Positions 25,213 through 33,468 of a stretch of DNA of 55,080 bases are shown here, piece by piece; the stretch's first letter is position 1; the number at the start of each line of letters is the position of its first letter. The position numbers were made by a program, and so were the translations under genes. The DNA is taken from positions 1 to 55,080 of the forward strand of contig JACKHA010000015.1 of the NCBI GenBank assembly GCA_020639215.1. The letters are read 5' to 3'. The DNA comes from Phycisphaeraceae bacterium. GTDB taxonomy: Bacteria > Planctomycetota > Phycisphaerae > Phycisphaerales > UBA1924. The notes beneath the pieces were generated by a model. That model saw nothing but the letters and a program-made list of their open reading frames with translations, was not told the origin of the DNA and did not search any database.

Positions 25213-26247
25213 ATGCGCGTCGTCAGCCTGCTTCCCTCGGCGACCGAGATCCTGTGCGCGATCGGGGGGCGCGACCTGCTCGTTGGGCGCAGCCACGAGT
25301 GCGACTTCCCGCCCGACCTGGGCCCCGGCGGGCTCGACCTGCCCGTCCTGACCGCGGCCCGCACGCGCCCGACGCATGCCGACACGGCCGCAACGCTTGG
25401 GATGAAGGTCTCGACGCCATCACCCTCCGCGGCGATCGACGCGCAGGTCCGCGGCCTGCTGGCCCGCGGCGAGTCGCTCTACGCCCTCGACGCCGCGATG
25501 CTGACCGATCTCCGCCCCGACCTGGTTCTCACGCAGGACCTGTGCGAGGTCTGTTCGATCGACCTGGCGACGGTCCAGCGCGTCGTGGCCGATCTGGACC
25601 GCTCAGGCCATCCTGCCCCAGCCATTCTGAGCCTCAACCCGCACACCGTCGAGGACGTGCTCGACGACATGCTGCGCGTGGGCGAGGCCACCGGTCTCAA
25701 CGAGGAGGCGTCGCGCGCCATCGTCCGCCTCCAGGAACGCCTCACAACGGCCCAGTCGTTCGTCAACCCCTACGAGGAGGGCCCCGTGGTCGGGTTCCTC
25801 GAGTGGACCGACCCGCTGTTCATCGCCGGGCACTGGACGGTGCAGCTCATCGAGCGGGCCGGCGGACGCCACCCGCTGAACCCAACCACCGCCCCCGAGG
25901 GGTTCGGGGCCGCCGCCGGGATGCAGCAGGGCTCGCGCCGCGCCGGCAAGTCCATTGCCGTCGAGCCGGAAGTGTTCGCGGCGACGCACCCCGACCGCCT
26001 CGTCGTCGCACCCTGCGGGTTCGACCTGGACGCCGCCTGGGACGCGACACGATCCATGGCCTCGAACAACTGGTTCAAAGAGCTGCCGGCCGCACAGACG
26101 GGCCGCGTCGCCGTCGTCGACGGCAACCAGATGTTCAACCGCCCCGGCCCGCGCCTGGTGGACGCGTTCGAGTGGCTCGTGTCATGGCTGCAGAACCGCC
26201 CCGAACTCGCCCCGCCGGGATTCCCGGTGCGCGAGTGGACGGGCTGA
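25213..26247 (+). CDS. BtuF-like cobalamin/heme-type periplasmic-binding fold protein without signal peptide
   Basis: A 344-residue protein of the helical-backbone metal-receptor (BtuF/FepB-like) fold. It opens directly with RVVSLLPSATEILCAIGG, the first strand and helix of BtuF-type proteins, then VGRSHECDFP, DLVLTQDLCEVCSI, VGFLEWTDPLFIAGHWT and VVDGNQMFNRPGPRLVDA. Family members of this cytosolic-looking group are often annotated as cobalamin-binding proteins. No signal peptide or lipobox is present from the ATG at 25213, so it either stays in the cytoplasm or has lost its signal. No transporter permease or ATPase is adjacent. The ligand is inferred, not shown. Confidence 0.75.
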   Translation: MRVVSLLPSATEILCAIGGRDLLVGRSHECDFPPDLGPGGLDLPVLTAARTRPTHADTAATLGMKVSTPSPSAAIDAQVRGLLARGESLYALDAAMLTDLRPDLVLTQDLCEVCSIDLATVQRVVADLDRSGHPAPAILSLNPHTVEDVLDDMLRVGEATGLNEEASRAIVRLQERLTTAQSFVNPYEEGPVVGFLEWTDPLFIAGHWTVQLIERAGGRHPLNPTTAPEGFGAAAGMQQGSRRAGKSIAVEPEVFAATHPDRLVVAPCGFDLDAAWDATRSMASNNWFKELPAAQTGRVAVVDGNQMFNRPGPRLVDAFEWLVSWLQNRPELAPPGFPVREWTG

Positions 26248-26278
26248 GCCGTGGAGAACGCCGGCAGTGGCCTTGGGC

Positions 26279-27559
26279 TCAGCACCCTTCGGCGAACCGC
26301 GCCAGGAAGTAGAAGAAATCTTGGTTCGTGATCAGCCCGTCGGGGATGCCGTAGCCAGGAGCCCCGGGGATCGCGCCGGTGGTCATGTCCGCGACGAACC
26401 GGTTGCCCGCGGCGAACTGCGTGAGGAAGAAGAAGAAGTCCTCGTTGTTGATCACGCCGTTGGGAACGCCGTAGCCGGGCGTCGCGGGCACCGCGCTGGT
26501 CGTCAGGTCCGCCTCGCACAGGAAGATCCCGCCGACCTCCGACTCGATCGTCTCCAGCACCGAGTCGTTCACCATCGGCACCACGTCCAGCGCGTCGATC
26601 TGGTCGCCCGGCGACAGCCCGAGGAACACACCCTCGGCGAACAGCGACACGACCCCGAACCGGGAGAGCAGCACGTTCGCCCCGCTGCCGCCGAACAGCA
26701 CGAGTGAGGGGGATCCAGGCGTGAGCGTGAAGTACACCTCGTCGTCGAGGTCGTATTGCCCCAGCGTGCCCTGGTCGAACACGACCATCGCGTTGATGTC
26801 GTCCTCGATCGCCAGCCCCAGCTGGTTGAACAGGGCGTACAGCTGCTCCGAGCCCGGCGCGTTGATGTCCGTGTCCACAAAGATGTTCGCCCCGCTGGGC
26901 ACCACACCCGGCACCACGAGCGGCAGCGACGGGCTCCCCGCGGTCAGCGAGTAATAGAACAACTGCCCCGGCGAGGGCGGAATCCCCCGGCTGGCGCCGA
27001 CGATCTCATCCCGCGCCACGCCGATCGGCACCGTCGCCGGCGGATTGGCCACCGGTTCCAATCCCCACGCCCTGGGATACTGCTCCGACTGGTTGATCAC
27101 CAGCGCGTTGTTGAACAACCCAAGGCTCGGCGGGCCCATGATCAGCCCAGTCACCCGCTGGAATCCCTCGGTCGACATGAAGATGTCGGCCGGGTGCTGG
27201 CGGTTCATCGCCTGGTCCGTCACCGAGAACGGCGGCAGGAAGTCCACGAACGAGTCGGGCGGCAGCCCGATGCTCCCGTCGTCCACGCTGAACCAGAACG
27301 GAAACTCCCCGAAGAAGTCCGTCGGCTCCAGCGCGTTCCGCGAGATCGCGTCGAGCTGATCCTGCGGCTGCCCGATCCGCATCCCGGCCCCGCCCCCCAC
27401 CAGCGCGGGCGTGCCCATCGCCGACGCAAAGTACACGCCGTTGCCCTGGAGCCCCGAAGGCCCGCCGCTCTGCACGCACAGCAGCTGCGCGCGAGCCGAC
27501 GCCGCGACCAACGCGACCGCCCCCAGCCCAAGAACCTGGCACATCACCACACGGCGCAC
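26279..27559 (-). CDS. Secreted protein with two-repeat GC-type dockerin domain
   Basis: A 426-residue exported protein. The start is the GTG at 27559, because GGGAGG lies six bases before it; this gives the signal peptide N-region RRVV followed by LGLGAVALVAASARA. An ATG at 27544 is an alternative. The middle 320 residues show no family I recognise; they contain many short beta-prone segments (QLFYYSLTAGSPSL, EVYFTLTPGSPSL) and look like a repeat of a lectin- or adhesin-like fold. The C-terminus is the dockerin-like domain: Cys-Glu-Ala-Asp-Leu-Thr-Thr (codon at 26516-26518), NNEDFFFFL, TNQDFFYFL, ending in Ala-Glu-Gly-Cys. This copy is more diverged than the others. It is convergent with the BtuF-like gene. 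Confidence 0.8.
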   Translation of the reverse strand: MRRVVMCQVLGLGAVALVAASARAQLLCVQSGGPSGLQGNGVYFASAMGTPALVGGGAGMRIGQPQDQLDAISRNALEPTDFFGEFPFWFSVDDGSIGLPPDSFVDFLPPFSVTDQAMNRQHPADIFMSTEGFQRVTGLIMGPPSLGLFNNALVINQSEQYPRAWGLEPVANPPATVPIGVARDEIVGASRGIPPSPGQLFYYSLTAGSPSLPLVVPGVVPSGANIFVDTDINAPGSEQLYALFNQLGLAIEDDINAMVVFDQGTLGQYDLDDEVYFTLTPGSPSLVLFGGSGANVLLSRFGVVSLFAEGVFLGLSPGDQIDALDVVPMVNDSVLETIESEVGGIFLCEADLTTSAVPATPGYGVPNGVINNEDFFFFLTQFAAGNRFVADMTTGAIPGAPGYGIPDGLITNQDFFYFLARFAEGC

Positions 27560-27644
27560 GCGAAACCTCCCATGATCCGAACACCACCAGCATCGCAGAT
27601 TGCGCCCGCGATGCAAGAACCAAGCGATGAAATCCCCTAAAACC

Positions 27645-28256
27645 TCACGGACGCCTGACGGATTCTTCCGCTTCGCGGACCTGCCGCCAGTCCTCCAGCG
27701 TCATCGCGTACCGCTCGTGCCCCTCCCAACGTCCCGCGATCTGGAGATAGTTCGGCGAGTACCCCTCGTACCGGAACCCGCACCGAACCGTCAACGCCCG
27801 CGACGCCGCGTTCCGCGGCATCAGGTTCGCCTCGACCCGGTGCAGCCCCAGCCCCTCGAACGCCCGCTCCAGCACCAGCCGCACGCCCTCGGCCATCAGC
27901 CCCCGACCGCCGAAGCCCTCGCCGCGCCAGTACCCCATGATCGCGTTGTCGAACGGCCCGCGGCAGATCTGGTTCAGGCTCACCACGCCGACGATCCGCC
28001 CCGACCCAACCTCGCACACCAGGTGCCTCTGGTTGGACTCCGTGTCCGCCGACGACACCAGCCGCTCGGCTTGGGCGTGTTCGTCCAACGCCACCCCGCC
28101 GGGCGGCAGCGGGTCCCACCTCGCCAGCCACTCGCGGCTGGCCCTTCGCAACGCCGCGATCTCCGCCCGGTCCGCATCGACCGGGTGGCGAATGAGAACG
28201 CGGGCGCCGCTCAGCAGCGGCGCCCGCGCAGGACTCACTAGGTTCGCGTCGCGCAT
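27645..28256 (-). CDS. GNAT-family N-acetyltransferase (RimJ/RimL-like)
   Basis: A 203-residue acetyltransferase of the RimJ/RimL branch, which acetylates N-termini of ribosomal proteins or related amines. Blocks visible are VLIRHPVDADRAEI, IVGVVSLNQICRG, MGYWRGEGFGGRGLMAEG (acetyl-CoA loop), RVEANLMPRNAASRALTVRCG and FRYEGYSPNYLQIAGRWEGH. The ATG at 28256 lies seven bases after a TACGCT box without a Shine-Dalgarno site. A perfect 13-bp inverted repeat sits within codons 10-19. Substrate unknown. Confidence 0.87.
   Translation of the reverse strand: MRDANLVSPARAPLLSGARVLIRHPVDADRAEIAALRRASREWLARWDPLPPGGVALDEHAQAERLVSSADTESNQRHLVCEVGSGRIVGVVSLNQICRGPFDNAIMGYWRGEGFGGRGLMAEGVRLVLERAFEGLGLHRVEANLMPRNAASRALTVRCGFRYEGYSPNYLQIAGRWEGHERYAMTLEDWRQVREAEESVRRP
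28199..28228. repeat. Perfect 13-bp inverted repeat inside the 5' end of the GNAT gene
   Basis: CGCGGGCGCCGCT (28199-28211) and its exact complement (28216-28228) are separated by CAGC. It would form a very stable hairpin about 30 bases from the start codon of a predicted leaderless mRNA. Confidence 0.7.
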
Positions 28257-28263
28257 CGACGCC

Positions 28264-28269
28264 AGCGTA
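28264..28269 (-). promoter_or_regulatory. -10 box TACGCT upstream of the GNAT gene
   Basis: On the minus strand TACGCT is followed by seven bases and the ATG at 28256; no Shine-Dalgarno site. Confidence 0.4.
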
Positions 28270-28331
28270 GCCGGGCGTCATGCCGGCCCGCCGATCGCAG
28301 CCGACCCTCACACCCGGCGCGCGGCCCGGGA

Positions 28332-29024
28332 TTACTGCCGGCCCGCCTCGGCCGACAGAAGGATCTGCACGGTGTTGCCCAGCGGCCCGGTATCGCTGCC
28401 GTCATCGGCCGAGTAGGTCGTCATGCCGAAGTCCCGGCGCTGGATCTCCATCTGGGCCTGGAACGCCCCGACGGTGTTGCCCCGGAACTCGCCCGTGCCC
28501 AGCCACTCGAAGTACACCGTCACGGGCCTGGTCTCGCCGTGGAGCGTCAGCTCGCCCTCGACGGTGTACATGTTCTCACCCATGTCCTCGGCCACCGCGA
28601 ACGACGTGGACTCGAACGTCGCCTGCGGGAACTGGCGCGCGTTGAAGAAGTCGCCGGAACGCAGGTGGTCATCGCGCCCCGCGTTGCCGGTGTCCACGCT
28701 CGACGTGTCGACCATGAACTCCATCCGGGCGGATTCCGGGTTCTCCGGGTCGAACACCAGCGTGCCCTGGAGCGTGTTGAACCGCCCGTAGAAGTTCGAC
28801 ACGCCGGCGTGCTTGATCATGAAGTGCACGCTCGAGTGCACCGGGTCGACCGTGTACGACGCCAGGGCCGACGCCTTCAACTGGGCCACGCCCTCGGCGC
28901 CCGGGGCGTTCCACCCCTCGCCAGACGCCCCGGCCGAGCGGTCCTGTTCCGCGGACATGGCGATCAGGCCGGTCCCGAGACCAACGAGCACGGCGACGGT
29001 CCCGATCGAATACACGCGATTCAT
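28332..29024 (-). CDS. YceI-family lipid-binding protein
   Basis: A 230-residue YceI-like protein; the family forms a lipocalin-like barrel that binds polyisoprenoids in the periplasm. A signal or anchor segment lies at residues 5-26 (SIGTVAVLVGLGTGLIAM). The family core starts at YTVDPVHSSVHFMIKHAGVS and continues FYGRFNTLQGTLVFD, DDHLRSGDFFNARQFPQATF and LTLHGETRPVTVYFEW. The ATG at 29024 follows AAGGAG. It is in a minus-strand run with thiolase and two TlpA-like proteins upstream. The exact ligand is unknown. Confidence 0.9.
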   Translation of the reverse strand: MNRVYSIGTVAVLVGLGTGLIAMSAEQDRSAGASGEGWNAPGAEGVAQLKASALASYTVDPVHSSVHFMIKHAGVSNFYGRFNTLQGTLVFDPENPESARMEFMVDTSSVDTGNAGRDDHLRSGDFFNARQFPQATFESTSFAVAEDMGENMYTVEGELTLHGETRPVTVYFEWLGTGEFRGNTVGAFQAQMEIQRRDFGMTTYSADDGSDTGPLGNTVQILLSAEAGRQ

Positions 29025-29161
29025 GCTGGAGGTCTCCTTCCCCGATCCGGGGGCAATGTCGGTCCACAACGGGCGCGACTACGTGGATACCGGCGCGAGC
29101 GGCCCGCGGTTGACACCGAGCAACCCGCTCGTCACGCCCCGTATTCCCGGGGGCTGCCGCG

Positions 29162-30355
29162 TTACCGCTCGACCACCATCGCCACGCTGTTTCCGCCGCC
29201 CAGGCACAGGCCCGCCAGCCCGCGCTTGGCCCCGGTCCGCTGCATCTGGTGCAGCAGGGTCGTCAGCACGCGGGCGCCCGAGGCCCCGATCGGGTGCCCA
29301 AGGGCCACACCGCCGCCGCAGATGTTTAGGCGATCCTCGCCGATGCCCAGCTCCTTGATGTTGCACAGCACCTGGGCGGCGAACGCCTCGTTGATCTCGA
29401 ACAGGTCGATGTCCTTCAGGCTCAGCCCCGCCTTCTCGACCGCCATCCGCACGCCCGTGATCGGGGCCGCGAAGATGTCCTTCGGCGCCACTCCGCTCGT
29501 CGCGTACGACACGATCCGGGCCATCGGCTTGAGCCCCAGTTCCTCGGCCTTGGTCGCGCTGCACACCGCCACCGCCGCAGCCCCATCGGAGATCTGGCTC
29601 GCGTTGCCCGCCGTCACCGTCCCGCCCTTGTCGAACGCCGGACGCAACTTGGCAAGCCCGTCGGCAGTGGATTCGGCCCGCACGCCCTCGTCGACCGCGA
29701 GCCCGCCCTCCGGCCCCGGCACCTTGCGGTTGCCGACCTGCTCGCCCGTGAGCGCGACGATCTCGCTCGCAAACCACCCGTTCTTGGCCGCGGCCGCCGC
29801 CCGCTGGTGGCTCTGGGCCCCGAACCGATCCTGGTCCTCGCGGCTGATCTTGTACTTCGTCGCGATGTAGTCCGCGCTGTTGCCCATGGCGCAGCCCTCG
29901 AACGCGCACGTCAGCCCGTCGAACTGCATGTGATCCTTGAACTCCGCCGCCCCGAACTTGAACCCCGCCCGCAGCGGCGCGAAGTGCGGCGCCGCCGACA
30001 TGTTCTCCAGCCCGCCCGCGATCACGCACTGGTTGTCGCCCGCCTTGATCGACTGGGCCGCCATCATCACGGCCTCGAGCCCGGACCCGCACACCTTGTT
30101 GATCGTCTTGGCGCTCAGCGTGTCGGGCAGCCCCGCCTTCAGCCCCGCCTGGCGCGCCGGGTTCTGCCCCAGCCCGGCCTGTAGCACGCACCCCATGACG
30201 CACTCATCGACATGGCCCTTCAGCGCCGGGGCCGTGTCCAGCACCGCCCTGATCGCGTACGAGCCCAGCACCGGCGAGGGCGTCCCGCTCAGCGTGCCGA
30301 GGAACTTGCCGATCGGGGTCCGCCTGGCGGCGACGATCACGGGCTGCGCGGTCAT
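29162..30355 (-). CDS. Acetyl-CoA acetyltransferase (thiolase)
   Basis: A 397-residue thiolase, condensing or cleaving acetoacetyl-CoA. The nucleophile Cys89 lies in INKVCGSGLEAVM; the other active-site blocks NEAFAAQVL, GGGVALGHPIGASGAR and LCLGGGNSVAMV (second Cys) are intact, so the enzyme should be active. The ATG at 30355 has AGGAG six bases upstream, which decides it over an upstream TTG. No beta-oxidation or PHB genes flank it, so its pathway (fatty acid, butanoate, isoprenoid) cannot be fixed from context. Confidence 0.94.
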   Translation of the reverse strand: MTAQPVIVAARRTPIGKFLGTLSGTPSPVLGSYAIRAVLDTAPALKGHVDECVMGCVLQAGLGQNPARQAGLKAGLPDTLSAKTINKVCGSGLEAVMMAAQSIKAGDNQCVIAGGLENMSAAPHFAPLRAGFKFGAAEFKDHMQFDGLTCAFEGCAMGNSADYIATKYKISREDQDRFGAQSHQRAAAAAKNGWFASEIVALTGEQVGNRKVPGPEGGLAVDEGVRAESTADGLAKLRPAFDKGGTVTAGNASQISDGAAAVAVCSATKAEELGLKPMARIVSYATSGVAPKDIFAAPITGVRMAVEKAGLSLKDIDLFEINEAFAAQVLCNIKELGIGEDRLNICGGGVALGHPIGASGARVLTTLLHQMQRTGAKRGLAGLCLGGGNSVAMVVER

Positions 30356-30455
30356 GGGCAACTCCTGACCCGGCTCGTCCGGCCGGGATCGCTGGGGTCT
30401 GTGGTTGCCCGATGATACGCCCGGCGCCGATCGATCACGCCCGTCCGCGGCCCCG

Positions 30456-30956
30456 TCAGTCGATCCCGACCTGCGCCAGATGGTCGTTCAGCACCCGCTC
30501 CAGCCTCGCCTCGGTGCCGCTCGACCAACCCTGGCTCCGGTGGATCACCCGCCCGTCGGCCCCGATCACCACGATCGTCGGCACCGCGTTCACCCCGTAG
30601 TCCCGCTCGACATCCGCGTTGCCCACCAGCGACGGGTAGTTCGCCCCATGTCGCTCCAGGAACGCGACGGGGTCCACATCGTCGCGCACCTGCACGCCGT
30701 ACACCCGCACGCCCCGGTCCCGGAACCGGTCGTACAGCCGGTCCATCGCCGGGATCGACACGCGGCACGGCGGGCACCACGACGCCCAGAAGTCCAGAAC
30801 GATCACCTGCCCGTAGTAATCGTCCCGCACGACACGCCGCCCGTCCGGCGTGCGCATCTCGAAGTCCGGCGCGTACGGGCTGGTCCGATACTTCTGCCAG
30901 AAGTACCCGCCCGACGCGAGCAGGAACAACGCAAACAGAACCGCCGTCCGACTCAT
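30456..30956 (-). CDS. TlpA-like thioredoxin-fold protein, membrane anchored
   Basis: A 166-residue protein with an N-terminal membrane segment (TAVLFALFLLASGGYF) followed by a periplasmic thioredoxin domain. The redox motif is WASWCPPC in VIVLDFWASWCPPCRVSIP, and the cis-Pro lies in NAVPTIVVIGADG. Such proteins reduce apocytochromes or other exported thiols. The ATG at 30956 has GGGAGG upstream. It follows a larger TlpA-domain gene by about 150 bp on the same strand, and the two may act on the same thiol pathway. Confidence 0.88.
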   Translation of the reverse strand: MSRTAVLFALFLLASGGYFWQKYRTSPYAPDFEMRTPDGRRVVRDDYYGQVIVLDFWASWCPPCRVSIPAMDRLYDRFRDRGVRVYGVQVRDDVDPVAFLERHGANYPSLVGNADVERDYGVNAVPTIVVIGADGRVIHRSQGWSSGTEARLERVLNDHLAQVGID

Positions 30957-31108
30957 GGCGCACCCTCCCCGCCTCGCTCCTCCGTGCCAGGGCGGCGCAT
31001 CGGCCTGATGCGGGGGGCTCGCCAGTCGCGGCCCGGCCAGATGGTCATCACCGTGCGAAGCCATGGCGCATGTTCCGCGCGGACAGGCCCGCACGCGGAC
31101 CTGGCGCC

Positions 31109-32431
31109 CTAGGGATGGCCCCGGTTCTCGGGCGGTGGTCCCTCGCCCGCGCGCTCCACCCCGGTATCCGGGAACTCCGCGTCACCCCCAGCGTCCGAGT
31201 CGATCGCCGCGAGGGCCCGCTCGATCGCCCCTCGCAACTGCGTCTCCAACTCCGGCCCAGCCCCTAGCGCCCGGTAGATCACCCGACCATCCGGCCCGAT
31301 CGCGTAGATCGTGGGGATCCCCTGCACCTGGTACGCCTCGGCCACCTCGTCGGCCTCGACGAGCAGCCCGTACGTCAGCTCCCGCTCCCGCATGAACGCC
31401 ACCGGATCCGAATCGGCGTCCCACACGTGCAGCCCCATCACGTGCACCGGCTCGCCCTCGAACGCCTCGTGCACCTCCTGCAACGCCGGCATCGCCGCGA
31501 TGCACGGCCCGCACCACGTCGCCCAGAAGTCCATCACCACCACCGACCCGCGATACGCCGACAAGCGGTGCGTCGCACCCGCCGCGTCGCGCAGCGTCCA
31601 GTCCGGCGGAACCGTCCCGATCCGCGGCCCGTCGAACCCGGGGTCCGGCGTGTGCGCACCCTCGCTGTACCCCTCCGGCACGCGCAGCGCCAGATCCCCA
31701 TCGCCGATCTCGGCCTCGGTATCGATCCCCGAGAACGTCACGATGTTGAACCCGTACGCGTTCTGGTCACGCCGGAACAGGCACACCTCCGCCCGCACGG
31801 GCAAATGCGTCGCGGCATCGAAGAACCACCACACGTCGTACAGCCGCCCATACTCGCTCTGGCGCCGCGTGTAGTCCACGCGCACGACCTCGCACTCCAC
31901 GCCATCGACCGTCCGCCGCCCGGCGTACGCCATCGGCAACTCGCCCCCGCCGTCGACCGCCTGGTCCGTGATCAGCCCCTCCCACATCACCAGCCAGAAC
32001 ACCGCGGGGAACACGCCTTCCGACGCCAGCAGCCCCATCGCCTCACCACCCGACGCGACCACAACCTGCCGCGCCTCGTGGTCGATGACCCTGGTCTCGT
32101 CCGGCCTGGTCAGCACCGAGAACGCCTCGGTCGTCTCCGCATCCGGGCGCGTCGCCTCGCCGTCGAGCAGGAACGTCCAGCCCTGCCCCTGCCACCGGGC
32201 CGCCAGGTCCACGTCCAGCGAGGGCTGGTCGAGCGCCACCGCCCCGATGTGCTCGACGCGCACGTGCGCCCGCAGCGACCTCGCGCTGCCCAGCGCCTCG
32301 TCCGCCGCGATCAGCACGCGGACCGCATCATCGCCCGCGGCCAGGGTCGTCGCGACACCGACCACGAACCCCGCCAGCACGACCGCCGCGCCGCCCGTCC
32401 CCATCCGTCCCAGCATCGTCGCTGCCCGCAT
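31109..32431 (-). CDS. Exported protein with N-terminal beta domain and C-terminal TlpA thioredoxin domain
   Basis: A 440-residue exported protein. Residues 1-33 are a signal peptide (GAAVVLAGFVVGVATTLAAG). Residues 35-260 resemble the DUF2092/LolA-like lipid-carrier fold (RAHVRVEHIG, WTFLLDGEATR, EVVRVDYTRRQSEYGRLYD). Residues 275-420 are a thioredoxin domain with WATWCGPC in VVVMDFWATWCGPCIAAMP and the cis-Pro block QGIPTIYAIGPDG. The two-domain layout is frequent in planctomycetes and suggests a redox role at the cell surface. The ATG at 32431 follows GGAGGTGA. Confidence 0.82.
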   Translation of the reverse strand: MRAATMLGRMGTGGAAVVLAGFVVGVATTLAAGDDAVRVLIAADEALGSARSLRAHVRVEHIGAVALDQPSLDVDLAARWQGQGWTFLLDGEATRPDAETTEAFSVLTRPDETRVIDHEARQVVVASGGEAMGLLASEGVFPAVFWLVMWEGLITDQAVDGGGELPMAYAGRRTVDGVECEVVRVDYTRRQSEYGRLYDVWWFFDAATHLPVRAEVCLFRRDQNAYGFNIVTFSGIDTEAEIGDGDLALRVPEGYSEGAHTPDPGFDGPRIGTVPPDWTLRDAAGATHRLSAYRGSVVVMDFWATWCGPCIAAMPALQEVHEAFEGEPVHVMGLHVWDADSDPVAFMRERELTYGLLVEADEVAEAYQVQGIPTIYAIGPDGRVIYRALGAGPELETQLRGAIERALAAIDSDAGGDAEFPDTGVERAGEGPPPENRGHP

Positions 32432-32567
32432 GGCGTCACCTCCGTCGCCAGAGTTTACGAATCCGGTCGCGCCCGGTTTCGTTCCTTGAGACCAAGGCGC
32501 TGCGCCCGCCAAGAACGAGCCGGGAGTCGTGCCAGCCCCCACCCATTCAGCCAACCACGCATTCCGG

Positions 32568-32573
32568 TACCAT
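32568..32573 (+). promoter_or_regulatory. -10 box TACCAT, predicted leaderless start
   Basis: TACCAT followed by six bases (CAAGCC) and the ATG at 32580; no Shine-Dalgarno site. Confidence 0.5.
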
Positions 32574-32579
32574 CAAGCC

Positions 32580-32978
32580 ATGCCCGACGACAAAGCCGTC
32601 TCCTGCCCCAAGTGCCACGTCAAGATGGAACGCGTCAAGGTCGAACGCCTCGCCACCGACCGCTGCCACAAGTGCGGCGGCCTCTGGCTCGACCAGGGCG
32701 AGCTCGACGCCCTGCTCTCCACCCGCGGCGGCGCCAAGCAGGCCATCGCCACACTCGACGCCGGCCCGGCCGTCGAGGGCTCCCGCGCCCGCCACGTCGT
32801 CAGCCGCGTCGAATGCCCCCGCGACAAGAGCCGCCTCATCACCATCGTCGATCGCAAGCAGCCCCACATCCAGTTCGAGGCCTGCACCAGCTGCGGCGGC
32901 ACCTTTCTCGACGCGGGCGAACTCAAGGACCTCTCCGAACGCACGCTCCGCGAACGCCTGGCCACTCTGTTGCCGTAG
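32580..32978 (+). CDS. Double zinc-ribbon protein (zf-TFIIB type)
   Basis: A 132-residue cytoplasmic protein made of two zinc ribbons of the zf-TFIIB type. The first is CPKCHVKMERVKVERL with CHKCGGLWLDQGELDAL; the second is CPRDKSRLITIV (one Cys replaced by the Arg-Asp pair) with ACTSCGGTFLDAGELKDL. The GGxWLDxGEL segment is the family hallmark. Function is unknown; family members are small, conserved and sometimes linked to ribosome or RNA functions. It is convergent with gatC. Confidence 0.8.
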   Translation: MPDDKAVSCPKCHVKMERVKVERLATDRCHKCGGLWLDQGELDALLSTRGGAKQAIATLDAGPAVEGSRARHVVSRVECPRDKSRLITIVDRKQPHIQFEACTSCGGTFLDAGELKDLSERTLRERLATLLP

Positions 32979-33072
32979 CCCACACCTGACGACGAACACA
33001 CCCGTCCCACAGCCACCGCGCGGGTGGCACGCCCACGCGCAGCGCGGGCATGGCGAAGCACCACCCCGCCAA

Positions 33073-33411
33073 CTACGCCCCACCATCCCCCAACACCTTC
33101 GGAATCTCCACAAACGGCGCCATCGACGCCGGCGCCATCTTCATCAGCGCCTCGGTCGGCAAGGCCACCCCCGGCTCATCCTTCCGCAACCGGTGCGGCT
33201 CGTCCGTCACCCGCGCCAGCGGCTCCACGCCCTCCAGGTCCAGCGTCTGCAGCCGCTGGACATACCCCAGCACCGCCGCGAGCGTTTGGCGATACCCGGC
33301 GACCTCATCGTGCGGGATCGCCAGCCGCGCCAGCCGGGCCACGCGATGCACATCGCCATCGGTCAGTTCGACCGGCTCGCCACTCTGCGCTGGCTCTCGC
33401 TCGGAGTCCAT
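33073..33411 (-). CDS. gatC: Asp-tRNA(Asn)/Glu-tRNA(Gln) amidotransferase subunit C
   Basis: A 112-residue GatC, the small scaffold subunit of the GatCAB complex that makes Gln-tRNA or Asn-tRNA by transamidation. Conserved blocks are VHRVARLARLAIP, LAAVLGYVQRLQTLDLEGV, PLARVTDEPHRLRKDEPG. The C-terminal FVEIPKVLGD is typical. gatA and gatB are not in the window. The gene follows priA by 57 bp on the same strand but has its own -10 box six bases before the ATG. Confidence 0.92.
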   Translation of the reverse strand: MDSEREPAQSGEPVELTDGDVHRVARLARLAIPHDEVAGYRQTLAAVLGYVQRLQTLDLEGVEPLARVTDEPHRLRKDEPGVALPTEALMKMAPASMAPFVEIPKVLGDGGA

Positions 33412-33417
33412 CCCCGG

Positions 33418-33423
33418 ATGGTA
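33418..33423 (-). promoter_or_regulatory. -10 box TACCAT, predicted leaderless start of gatC
   Basis: On the minus strand TACCAT, six bases (CCGGGG), then the ATG at 33411. It overlaps the intergenic space after priA. Confidence 0.45.
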
Positions 33424-33468
33424 CCGCGACGCACCGGCGAACGCTCCGCTCGCCGCCGCACTCCACAC

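Noticed and set aside
33012..33028. Hairpin GCCACC-GCGCG-GGTGGC between zf-TFIIB-type gene and gatC as a terminator
   Set aside because: Only six pairs and no T-run; in DNA this GC-rich such stems are expected by chance.
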